A stretch of DNA of 64,000 bases, taken from the NCBI RefSeq assembly GCF_900078545.1, contig NZ_FLLS01000002.1:682001-746000 (forward strand), read 5' to 3'. This DNA comes from Olegusella massiliensis (GTDB lineage: Bacteria; Actinomycetota; Coriobacteriia; Coriobacteriales; Atopobiaceae). This document shows, piece after piece, positions 7,860-15,608 of this stretch. Numbering within the stretch: position 1 is the first letter of the stretch; every line of letters starts with the position of its first letter. The notes under the pieces were generated by a model that was not told where the DNA came from, ran no database searches, and saw nothing but the letters and a program-made list of their open reading frames with translations. The translations under genes were made by a program, and so were the position numbers.

Positions 7860-9215
7860 CTACTCCCCCATTTCTTGGGCTGAAAGTCGCAGCGTAGCGC
7901 CCGCATACGCAGCGAGATCAGCAGCGCGAAGTTTAACGTGTTCCATCTCACCAGGAGCCATACGCTGACGACGGAAGGTTTTAATTTCACTATCGCCTGC
8001 AGACAGACATATTTGACTGCGACCCATCGGTTTGCGTACGCGAAAAGATACGCTTGTCGTCTGTCCTTCCCTCATACGGATACGCTGCGGCAAAACATAT
8101 GCGATGCCTTCACCTGGCGTCAGCTCGACCACAGACAGGTTCTCGGTACTATCCGCCCGACTCTGTACGTAAGCTGCAGCTGCAGCACCAGCAAGCTCTG
8201 ATTCTTGACTGACAAAGTCAACAAGATCATGCACCTGTACGACGTTTCCGCAGGCAAAAATACCTGGTATCTGGGTTTGCATGTCCTCAAAGACGACAGC
8301 GCCACGTGTGCGGGAATCAAGTGGAATATTCGCCTGGCGCGTAAGCTCATTTTCAGGAAGCAGACCGACGGACAGCAAAACTGTATCTACATCGAAGGTC
8401 TGCTCGGTACCTGCTATGGGTTTGTTGTCGGGACCAACCTTCGCGACCACCACTTGTTCAACACGGTTGTGGCCACGAATATCCACGATGGTATGTGCAA
8501 GCAGCAGTGGAATACCAAAATCGTCCAAGCACTGCACAATATTGCGGGACAGACCACCTGAATAAGGCATCAGCTCGACGACCGCTGCGACCTCTGCGCC
8601 TTCGAGCGTCATGCGGCGCGCCATAATAAGACCAATATCTCCTGACCCCAAAATGATGGCGCGCTTACCAACCAAATAGCCTTCCATATTGATATACCGC
8701 TGGGCAGCTCCTGCGGTATATACACCTGCAGGACGCGTACCAGGGATAGCGATGGCGCCACGAGTACGCTCACGACAACCCATCGCCAGGACAATTGTCT
8801 GAGTAGTAAGGACGCGGTAGCCCTCAGCCTGAGAGATCAGATGAACGTGATGGAGAGGCTTTTCTTTTGTGTCCGTAGCGGTCGTAGGCGCAGGCTCAAC
8901 TGAAAGCGTAGGAGCTGGCTCAACTGAAAGAACCATGGTGTCAAGCGCAACTTCAACACCTGTTGTGGCCACCATATCTTCGTACCGCTCAGCATATTCA
9001 GGACCAGTCAGCTGGTCACCAAAACGATGGAGCCCAAAGCCGTTATGAATACATTGATTGAGAATACCGCCCAACTCGCGATCGCGCTCGACAATAAGCA
9101 CGCGGCGCAGTCCTGCTTGCCAGGCAGCATGTGCAGCCGCAAGACCAGCAGGCCCGCCGCCCACAACGATGAGTTCATAGGGAGTGTGGTGCTGTGTACT
9201 TGATGGTGTCTGCAT
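7860..9215 (-). CDS. FAD/NAD(P)-dependent oxidoreductase, partner of GlpA-like dehydrogenase
   Basis: A pyridine-nucleotide-disulfide-type flavoprotein of 451 residues. The FAD-binding motif VVGGGPAGLAAA is at the N-terminus, a second dinucleotide motif ILGSGDIGLIMARR lies near residue 190, and the C-terminal GIFACGNVV block is intact. In related clusters this protein is the second subunit of an anaerobic glycerol-3-phosphate dehydrogenase, replacing GlpB. The octapeptide LSVEPAPT is duplicated in tandem around residue 105. The ATG at 9215 fits the GGAGGGG Shine-Dalgarno better than the GTG at 9224, which overlaps the upstream stop. Confidence 0.9.
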   Translation of the reverse strand: MQTPSSTQHHTPYELIVVGGGPAGLAAAHAAWQAGLRRVLIVERDRELGGILNQCIHNGFGLHRFGDQLTGPEYAERYEDMVATTGVEVALDTMVLSVEPAPTLSVEPAPTTATDTKEKPLHHVHLISQAEGYRVLTTQTIVLAMGCRERTRGAIAIPGTRPAGVYTAGAAQRYINMEGYLVGKRAIILGSGDIGLIMARRMTLEGAEVAAVVELMPYSGGLSRNIVQCLDDFGIPLLLAHTIVDIRGHNRVEQVVVAKVGPDNKPIAGTEQTFDVDTVLLSVGLLPENELTRQANIPLDSRTRGAVVFEDMQTQIPGIFACGNVVQVHDLVDFVSQESELAGAAAAAYVQSRADSTENLSVVELTPGEGIAYVLPQRIRMREGQTTSVSFRVRKPMGRSQICLSAGDSEIKTFRRQRMAPGEMEHVKLRAADLAAYAGATLRLSAQEMGE

Positions 9216-9220
9216 AGCTC

Positions 9221-10666
9221 TCACTCCCCTCCCTTTGCCAAGGAGTCCAAAACATACGAGCCGTCCTCATCCTGTAGGACCTCCAAGGGACTCATGCCCA
9301 GCTCGCGGCAGATGAGTTCCAGGATGCGTGGCCCACAGAAGCCTCCCTGACAACGACCCATGCCCGTACCAGCACGCCGTTTGACACCGTCAATCGTGGT
9401 GGCTGGGATTTCTTCGTGAAGCGCATGAATAATTTCTGCCTCGGTTACCGTTTCACAGCGGCAAATAATACGACCATACGCAGAGTCTTGAGCAACGAGT
9501 CGCGCGCGCTCGTCAGAGCTCTGTTGAGCAAAACGAATGTGAGCACGGCCATCCTGATAGTCTTGCTTTCTTGCTCCGCGAATATCGCGATGAACAAGCC
9601 AGTCACTTGCAACTTCGGCCACCGCAGGCGCACAGCTGAGACCAGGACTTTTCATGCCTGCAAGGTCAAACCAACCAGGAACATCAGGAGCTTCCCCAAT
9701 GATGAAGTCGCCAGAATCAACATTGGCACGAATGCCTGCAAAGTTGCGAATATTATCTCGAAGATTGACCTTTGGAATGGAAAGCAAGGCCTGCTGCGCA
9801 ACAAAGTCCTGACCTGATGCCGTACAAGCGGTGTTGTCTGCTTGGTCATCAGGCAGAACCTCAGCATCGGGGCCAACAATTACATTGCCGTGTACGGTAG
9901 GTGCTACCAGCACACCTTTGCCGCGCTCATTAGGACATTGGAACACAACATGGCGCACGATGCCTGCTGAGCTATGATCAAGCAAGTAGTACTGGCCACG
10001 CGTTGGCGTAATGTGAAAGCGAGGAGCAGCAATAAGGTCGTGGACCTGACCAGCTGCAACACCAGCGGCGTTAATCACGCTGCGCGCGCTGATAACACCT
10101 TAGGGCACACTCAGCTCAAACGTCCCCGCCGATGTACGTGTAACGGCGGTCACCTGAGCGCGAAGGCGCAGTTCAACACCATTGCGCACGGCAACTTCTG
10201 CCATCGCAAGCGCAAACTCCCACGGATTGACAATAGCAGCAGAAGGTGCCCAAAGAGCCCCGACAACGGCATCAGACAGCTCAGGTTCTAGCTCATGTGC
10301 ACGTGCGGCATCCACGAGTTCAATATCTGGCACACTATTGGCACAACCGCGCTGGTAGAGCGTCTCAAGGGTGGAGAGATCTGCTTCATTAAATGCAACA
10401 ACAAGACTGCCGCATTGCTCATAACCAACATCAAGTCGCTTGCAGATATCACGCGCAAGTCTGACACCGCGCACATTTAGCTTACCCATCCAGGTGTCAG
10501 GGGCAGGATCATAGCCTGCATGAAGAATAGCGCTATTGGCTTTTGTCGTACCTGCTGCGACGTCGTTTTTTGCTTCCAAAATTACAACGCTTTGGTCGTA
10601 GCGCGACAATTCATATGCGCATGCGGCACCAATAACACCGCAGCCAATGATGGCGACATCGTACAT
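9221..10666 (-). pseudogene. GlpA-like FAD glycerol-3-phosphate dehydrogenase interrupted by in-frame TAA
   Basis: Read through the stop, this 1446 bp frame encodes about 480 residues of a DAO-family oxidase with a C-terminal BFD-like [2Fe-2S] domain. The N-terminal part has the FAD motif IIGCGVIGAACAYELS; the C-terminal part has ICRCETVTEAEI and the Cys pair in GRCQGGFCGPR. Codon 189 (10100-10102) is TAA. It sits between ELSVP and the conserved VINAAGVAAG strand, with both halves in the same frame. No Shine-Dalgarno precedes the GTG at 10078, and a restart there would lack the FAD site. Options are a recent nonsense mutation, a base error or readthrough. It is the first gene of the glp operon, so its loss would leave the pathway incomplete unless another dehydrogenase exists. 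Confidence 0.85.
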
Positions 10667-10700
10667 GGCTCCCCCTCACAAGCGCTATGCAAAAGCACGA

Positions 10701-10717
10701 TATAGTGCAGCACTATA
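10701..10717. promoter_or_regulatory. 17 bp palindrome upstream of the glycerol operon
   Basis: The sequence TATAGTGCAGCACTATA is a perfect palindrome (8+1+8) lying 35 bp upstream of the first glp ATG. A half-site-like AATAGTGCT recurs near 10768-10776. On the minus strand a TTGCAT at 10724-10729 could serve as -35, with ACTATA inside the palindrome as -10. This is the geometry of a repressor operator. The regulator is not encoded nearby. Confidence 0.55.
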
Positions 10718-10848
10718 ATCTGCCATGCAAGCCATACCACTTCTCCACCTTTACTTAGAGCCGTCTTAATAGTGCTCCAATCAGTCGTTTTCTTTGTATA
10801 CTTAATACTACGAGTGAATACACCTTTTCCGAAGGAGGTATCCCGCCA

Positions 10849-11283
10849 ATGGCTGTTCAATTTATACCTCGGGTTAAACTTTTTGCTCCATTTGCAATTG
10901 CTTTAGCAATTCATTGCTATGCGCTTGCCACAAACGAGTTTGGTGGCACTTCACTCATCTATAGGACGCTTACGCTTATCTCGTGGAACGGACCTGTATC
11001 ACTCCTACAGATTAGTGAGCTATTACAGCGTTTAATTTGTGTCTACTTTTCCTTTGTAGTATGGGAAGTGCTCAAAGACGAAAATGGTTTGCATCGCATA
11101 ATAGCCGCCGTGGTACTACCGTACATCTACGCCTTAATTTGCGTAATACCTGCTGCATACATCGCATTGCCCAGTGTTCCTGTGGTGGTACGGTATGTCG
11201 CTATTGTTGCGGGAATAGCGCTGCTACTGCTTCTTGCCTTAACTTATAATCGTGAGGCCACTGACACTGAATTAGCTGTGTAG
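10849..11283 (+). CDS. Small integral membrane protein, unknown function
   Basis: A 144-residue protein with about four hydrophobic segments (roughly residues 10-30, 55-75, 85-108 and 110-132), a short basic N-terminus and an acidic C-terminal tail. I recognise no family. It has a perfect GAAGGAGGT Shine-Dalgarno and its own strong terminator, so it is a real single-gene unit. It is divergent from the glp operon and shares the palindrome-bearing intergenic region. A role in glycerol uptake can be imagined but nothing in the sequence shows it. Confidence 0.75.
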   Translation: MAVQFIPRVKLFAPFAIALAIHCYALATNEFGGTSLIYRTLTLISWNGPVSLLQISELLQRLICVYFSFVVWEVLKDENGLHRIIAAVVLPYIYALICVIPAAYIALPSVPVVVRYVAIVAGIALLLLLALTYNREATDTELAV

Positions 11284-11318
11284 ACACACGCTCTTTCGCT
11301 TGTACCTAAGGCATCCTG

Positions 11319-11345
11319 ACCACCCGCCTAGCGGGTGGTTTTTTC
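11319..11345 (+). terminator. Terminator of the membrane-protein gene
   Basis: A 9 bp perfect stem (ACCACCCGC / GCGGGTGGT) with a 3 nt loop is followed by six T on the plus strand. It is a textbook intrinsic terminator. Confidence 0.92.
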
Positions 11346-11395
11346 TCACGCTGCTCACACATATGCATTGATGGTTAGCTCACCAGGCAGAACAT

Positions 11396-11432
11396 AAGAA
11401 AAAGCCCCGCCTCTTTTTGGAAGCGGGGCTTT
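11396..11432 (-). terminator. Terminator of the str operon after rpsJ
   Basis: A 10 bp perfect stem (AAAGCCCCGC / GCGGGGCTTT, 11401-11410 with 11423-11432) is followed on the minus strand by TTTTTCTT. It closes rpsL-rpsG-fusA-rpsJ and proves that rpsJ is not co-transcribed with rplC. Confidence 0.92.
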
Positions 11433-11461
11433 AGTGTACGAGCAAAATTACAGCTATCTAC

Positions 11462-11770
11462 TTAGAGCTTGATCTCGATATCGACGCCTGCGGGAAGGTC
11501 GAGGCGCATAAGCGAATCAACGGTAGACGCGCCAGGATCAACGATATCAATCAGACGCTTGTGGGTAAGCATCTCAAACTGCTCGCGGCTGTCCTTGTCC
11601 TTATGCGGCGAACGAATGACAGTGTAGAGATTGCGTTCGGTGGGCAGGGGGATAGGACCTGCAACCTTTGCGCCGGTCTTTTGAGCGGTCTCGACAATAA
11701 GCTTGGCGGACTGGTCGACGACCTCGTGATCGTAGCCCTTAAGGCGGATCCTAATCTTCTGGCTTGACAC
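11462..11770 (-). CDS. rpsJ: 30S ribosomal protein S10
   Basis: S10 is a small-subunit head protein that also acts as NusE in antitermination with NusB. The product of 102 residues has [21 protein letters not shown] at its start and the [31 protein letters not shown] core. The start is GTG at 11770: the codons upstream (ATGGAGGT) contain the Shine-Dalgarno itself, so the ATG at 11785 is not a start. It lies 43 nt after fusA where tuf is often found, and a terminator follows. Normally rpsJ opens the S10 operon; here it ends the str operon. Confidence 0.96.
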   Translation of the reverse strand: MSSQKIRIRLKGYDHEVVDQSAKLIVETAQKTGAKVAGPIPLPTERNLYTVIRSPHKDKDSREQFEMLTHKRLIDIVDPGASTVDSLMRLDLPAGVDIEIKL

Positions 11771-11813
11771 TTTTGGTACCTCCATCGGTGAGCGTTATGC
11801 TCGGTCGTTGACT

Positions 11814-13913
11814 TTAAGAAGCGTTGCCGCCGTTCTTGGCGATAATTTCATCCCTTGTGCTCTTGGGGACGGGCTCGTAACTATCGAACTGCATGGTATA
11901 GCTTGCACGACCCTGAGTCTGAGAACGCAGGTCGGTAGCATAGCCAAACATCTCACCTAGAGGCACCTTGGCGCGAATGACCTTGACGTTGCTGCGGTCT
12001 TCCATGCCCTCAATCTTGCCGCGACGAGAAGAGAGATTGCCCATGACATCGCCCATGTACTGCTCGGGGGTCTCGACATCGACACGCTCAACGGGCTCAA
12101 GCAAAATGGGGTCAGACTGCTGCAAGGCCTTCTTGATAGCCATAGAGCCGGCGATCTTAAAGGCTGCCTCAGAGGAGTCAACCTCATGGTAGGAGCCATC
12201 AACGAGGGTAACCTTGATATCCTGAACGGGATAGCCAGCGATTACGCCGCTCTCGAGAGCTTCACGGATGCCCTTGTCAACAGAGGGAATGTATTCCTTG
12301 GGGATAGAGCCACCCACAGTTGCGTCGATGAACTCGTAGCCCTTGCCCTCCTCATTGGGCTCCATGTCGATGATGGCATCGCCGTACTGACCACGTCCAC
12401 CAGACTGACGAACAAACTTACCCTGGACATGCTTGACCTCGTGACCAGCGGTCTCACGGTAGGCAACCTGGGGCTTACCCACGTTGCAGTCAACCTTGAA
12501 CTCGCGGCGAAGACGGTCAACGATGATCTCAAGGTGCAGCTCACCCATACCAGCAATGATGGTCTGACCAGTCTCATGGTCGGTATGCACCTGGAAGGTC
12601 GGGTCTTCCTCAGCTAGCTTTTGCAGGCCAACGCCCATCTTCTCTTGCTCGGCTTTGCTCTTGGGCTCAACGGCAACGTCGATAACGGGCTTTGCAAACT
12701 CGATGGACTCAAGCACGATGGGGTGCTTCTCATCACAAAGAGTGTCGCCTGTCGTGGTGTTTTTGAAGCCAACGCATGCAACAATGTCGCCAGCGGAGCA
12801 CTCTTCGCGGTCAACACGATCGTTTGCGTTCATCTCAAGAATGCGACCCAAGCGCTCGCGACCACCCTTGTTGACGTTGTAGACATAGCTACCAGCATCA
12901 GCACGGCCAGAATAGACGCGGAAATAGGTCAACTTACCCACATAGGGATCGGTCATAATCTTAAATGCCAAAGCTGCAAAGGGTTCCTTAAAATCAGCTT
13001 TGCGCTGCTCAACCTCGCCAGTTTTGGGGTTAGTACCCTCAGTTGCAGCGATATCAAGCGGGCTAGGCAGGTAGTCAACGACTGCGTCAAGCAGCTCCTG
13101 AATGCCCTTATTCTTGTAAGCAGAGCCAACAAAGACGAGGTTTAGATCGTTTGACAGGATACCTTTACGGAGAGCTGCCTTGAGCATATCGACGTCGATA
13201 TCCTCTTCCATAAGGACTGCTTCCATAAGTTCATCGGAGTAGTTAGAAGCAGCATCAAGCAGCAGTTCGCGCTTCTCATTTGCCAGCTCAACGAACTCCT
13301 CAGGAATGGCATCCATAACCTCAGGATAAATCATGCCCTTAGCATCTTCCTTGAAGTCCCATGCCTCCATGGTGACGAGGTCAACGATGCCCCAGAAGTT
13401 GGACTCAGAACCCATGGGGATCTGAGCTGCAACGGCATTAGCACCCAGGCGCTCCTTCATCGTATCGATAGCATGGAAGAAGTCAGCACCCACGCGGTCG
13501 AACTTATTGATGAAAGCAATACGGGGAACGCCATAGTTGGAAGCTTGACGCCAAACGGTCTCAGACTGAGGTTGAACGCCTGCGACAGCGTCAAAGACGG
13601 CAACTGCGCCATCCAAAACACGCAAAGAACGCTCTACCTCGGCGGTAAAGTCAACGTGACCTGGGGTGTCAATAATCTGAATGACGTGATCTTTCCAGAA
13701 GCATGTAGTTGCAGCGGAGGTAATGGTTACACCACGCTCCTGCTCCTGCGCCATCCAGTCCATGGTTGCTGCACCCTCGTGGACCTCACCGATCTTGTGG
13801 GTTTTGCCCGTGTAATACAGAATACGCTCGGTAGTGGTGGTTTTACCTGCGTCGATGTGCGCCATGATGCCAATGTTGCGCAACTGCTCGAGGCTATATT
13901 TGCTTTTAGCCAT
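11814..13913 (-). CDS. fusA: Translation elongation factor G
   Basis: EF-G is the GTPase that drives ribosomal translocation and, with RRF, ribosome recycling. The product of 699 residues has the G1 motif AHIDAGKTT, the switch-[10 protein letters not shown] and NKFD (G4). Domains II-V follow, with the C-terminal [17 protein letters not shown]-type block intact. Length is normal. It is the third gene of rpsL-rpsG-fusA-rpsJ and its ATG follows an AGGAG Shine-Dalgarno. Confidence 0.98.
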   Translation of the reverse strand: MAKSKYSLEQLRNIGIMAHIDAGKTTTTERILYYTGKTHKIGEVHEGAATMDWMAQEQERGVTITSAATTCFWKDHVIQIIDTPGHVDFTAEVERSLRVLDGAVAVFDAVAGVQPQSETVWRQASNYGVPRIAFINKFDRVGADFFHAIDTMKERLGANAVAAQIPMGSESNFWGIVDLVTMEAWDFKEDAKGMIYPEVMDAIPEEFVELANEKRELLLDAASNYSDELMEAVLMEEDIDVDMLKAALRKGILSNDLNLVFVGSAYKNKGIQELLDAVVDYLPSPLDIAATEGTNPKTGEVEQRKADFKEPFAALAFKIMTDPYVGKLTYFRVYSGRADAGSYVYNVNKGGRERLGRILEMNANDRVDREECSAGDIVACVGFKNTTTGDTLCDEKHPIVLESIEFAKPVIDVAVEPKSKAEQEKMGVGLQKLAEEDPTFQVHTDHETGQTIIAGMGELHLEIIVDRLRREFKVDCNVGKPQVAYRETAGHEVKHVQGKFVRQSGGRGQYGDAIIDMEPNEEGKGYEFIDATVGGSIPKEYIPSVDKGIREALESGVIAGYPVQDIKVTLVDGSYHEVDSSEAAFKIAGSMAIKKALQQSDPILLEPVERVDVETPEQYMGDVMGNLSSRRGKIEGMEDRSNVKVIRAKVPLGEMFGYATDLRSQTQGRASYTMQFDSYEPVPKSTRDEIIAKNGGNAS

Positions 13914-13947
13914 AAAAGAATGCTCCTCAGTATCTTATCGACGCGGA

Positions 13948-14418
13948 TTAGAAGCGATAGTGCGAGAAGGCACGGTTGGCTTCTGCCATCTTGAAAAGAT
14001 CCTCGCGACGCTTGACGGAAGCGCCAACGCCATTGGAGGCGTCAATGATCTCGGCAGCCAAGCGCTCGGCCATGGTCTTCTCCTTGCGAGCGCGGCTGAA
14101 ATTGACCATCCAACGGATAGCAAGGGTGGTTGCGCGACGGGAGTTAACCTCCATAGGCACCTGATAGGTAGCGCCACCCACGCGCTTGGGCTTGACCTCA
14201 AGGGTCGGGCGGATGTTGTCCATAGCCTTCTTGAAGACTGCAAGAGCATCCTCGCCAGCTTTCTCCTGGACAAGGTTAAATGCACCATAGACAATGCGCT
14301 CAGCAGTGGCCTTCTTGCCATCAAGAAGCACCTTGTTGATTAGCTGAGTAACGAGACGGTTGTTGTAAACGGCGTCAGGCTGGACCTCACGACGAATAGC
14401 TGCTGCACGACGCGGCAT
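13948..14418 (-). CDS. rpsG: 30S ribosomal protein S7
   Basis: S7 nucleates assembly of the 30S head and contacts the E-site tRNA. The product of 156 residues starts [15 protein letters not shown] and contains the signature NNIRP-like region with [20 protein letters not shown]. It lies 34 nt upstream of fusA. Nothing in it is unusual. Confidence 0.97.
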   Translation of the reverse strand: MPRRAAAIRREVQPDAVYNNRLVTQLINKVLLDGKKATAERIVYGAFNLVQEKAGEDALAVFKKAMDNIRPTLEVKPKRVGGATYQVPMEVNSRRATTLAIRWMVNFSRARKEKTMAERLAAEIIDASNGVGASVKRREDLFKMAEANRAFSHYRF

Positions 14419-14494
14419 GTGAATCTCCTAAGCGACGAAACGAATGCTAATAGGTGGCTGGATGCATGATGTAGTCCCAGCCGTGGGCTCAAAA

Positions 14495-14866
14495 CTACTT
14501 TGCGCGCTTTGCGCCATAGCGAGAACGAGCCTTCTTGCGGTTCTGAACAGCTGCGCAGTCGTAAGCGCCGCGGACAATCTTGTAACGGACACCAGGAAGG
14601 TCACGAACACGGCCGCCACGGATTAACACAATGGAGTGCTCCTGGAGGTTGTGGCCCTCGCCAGGGATGTAAGCTGTGACTTCGATGCCGTTGACAAGAC
14701 GGACACGAGCCACCTTACGAAGTGCCGAGTTAGGCTTTTTAGGGGTGGTAGTGAAGACACGGGTGCAAACGCCGCGCTTCTGGGGATTATGCTGGAGGGC
14801 GGCGTTTTTTGACTTAGCATGCTGCTGTACGCGACCCTGACGGACGAGCTGGTTGATTGTAGACAA
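14495..14866 (-). CDS. rpsL: 30S ribosomal protein S12
   Basis: S12 monitors decoding in the A site and is the classic target of streptomycin-resistance mutations. The 123-residue product has [11 protein letters not shown] at the start, the decoding-site [19 protein letters not shown] and [17 protein letters not shown]. The start is TTG at 14866, spaced correctly behind AAGGAGAG; an upstream TTG at 14887 would include that Shine-Dalgarno. Residue 43 region PKKPNS is wild-type-like. It is the first gene of the str operon. Confidence 0.96.
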   Translation of the reverse strand: MSTINQLVRQGRVQQHAKSKNAALQHNPQKRGVCTRVFTTTPKKPNSALRKVARVRLVNGIEVTAYIPGEGHNLQEHSIVLIRGGRVRDLPGVRYKIVRGAYDCAAVQNRKKARSRYGAKRAK

Positions 14867-14976
14867 AGCTCTCTCCTTCGTACCCAATCGAAATCTACAA
14901 GGCTAACGCGGTATGCGTCGCCATTTTTATTCAAGGGCAGGGCAGCACCCCCATCCCTGGATTGACGCAAGGAGTA

Positions 14977-15005
14977 AATCTACGCTGATATCCCGCTGTT
15001 GTCAA
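14977..15005 (-). promoter_or_regulatory. Promoter of the str operon
   Basis: A perfect TTGACA (-35, 15000-15005), a 17 bp spacer and TAGATT (-10, 14977-14982) point at rpsL, giving a leader of about 100 nt. The leader contains an imperfect G/C-rich hairpin around 14932-14960. The three 21 bp repeats lie 55 bp upstream of the -35. Confidence 0.75.
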
Positions 15006-15059
15006 AAAGCCACGCATCCGGGCGTATACTTCTTCCATCGAGCTTCCACAAGCTGGGGT

Positions 15060-15119
15060 TCTGCTTTCCTATCTGTAGGCTCTGCTTTCCTATCTGTAGG
15101 CTCTGCTTTCCTATCTGTC
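15060..15119. repeat. Three tandem 21 bp repeats upstream of rpsL
   Basis: The unit TCTGCTTTCCTATCTGTAGG plus one C occurs at 15060-15080 and 15081-15101, and again for 18 bp at 15102-15119, with no mismatch in the core. The period of 21 bp equals two helical turns, so all copies face the same side of the DNA upstream of the str promoter. A frame across it on the minus strand encodes the repeat peptide QIGKQSL but is not a believable gene. Confidence 0.9.
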
Positions 15120-15193
15120 CTTCAAGCGGTGTGGTTTTGCTTCTTAAAAAAGGCCCAGTTTTGTTCATGGCAACTTTTTTATTCTCACGAATA

Positions 15194-15491
15194 TCAAACG
15201 CCACGCTTTGTTTCACTTTTTTAGCCAAACGCCACGTTCTATTTCACACCCTTTCACCCCAAGTGCCTAACGCCACGTTCTATTTCACTTTTTTAGCCAA
15301 AAGCCACGTTTCATTTCACCCGAAAAAAATCTACCTGGGCAAACGTCACACCCTTTGAAACGAAGTGTGGCTTTTGACTTTTTTTCTGAAACGAAACGTG
15401 GCTTTTGGCAGGCAGGACCACTCTGCTTGAAATGATTCGTGGCGTTTGACAGGCAGAGCCGCTCCATTTGAAACAGAACGTAGCTTTTGGC
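15194..15491. repeat. Head-to-head array of eight 24 bp motifs (locus A)
   Basis: Four plus-strand copies start at 15194 (23 bp), 15224, 15265 and 15296. Four inverted copies start at 15355, 15386, 15427 and 15468. The unit is GCCAAA(A/C) then GCCACGTT, two variable bases and a TTTCA(C/A/G) end. Start-to-start spacings are 30, 41, 31 and then 31, 41, 41 bp, close to three or four helical turns. A 35 bp centre containing AATCTACCTGGGCAAACGTC separates the two halves. The array lies between the rpoC terminator and the str operon upstream region. No coding capacity is believable here. Confidence 0.85.
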
Positions 15492-15511
15492 AAGCAGAGC
15501 GAATTTGGCAT

Positions 15512-15552
15512 GAAGAAAGCCTCCCCTTTCTCGTATCCAAGAAAAGGGAGGC
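15512..15552 (-). terminator. Terminator after rpoC
   Basis: On the minus strand GCCTCCCTTTTCTT pairs with AGAAAGGGGAGGC with one mismatch, followed by TTTCTT. It lies about 55 nt after the rpoC stop. Confidence 0.85.
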
Positions 15553-15608
15553 AGGTCGCACAGAACTTCTGGCTTATAAATCTCATCTAGCAGGCAAGCA
15601 ACTCTGCC

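Noticed and set aside
9221-10078. Separate C-terminal dehydrogenase gene starting at GTG 10078
   Set aside because: It has no Shine-Dalgarno and would lack the FAD-binding fold; it is better read as the second half of one broken gene.
14980-15228. An 82-codon minus-strand frame with the repeated peptide QIGKQSL upstream of rpsL
   Set aside because: It runs through the 21 bp repeats and the str promoter, begins inside the 24 bp motif array and has no Shine-Dalgarno; the peptide repeat is a by-product of the DNA repeat.
15194-15491. CRISPR array
   Set aside because: Repeat units switch orientation in the middle, spacers are very short (about 7 or 17 bp) and similar to each other, and no cas gene is near.
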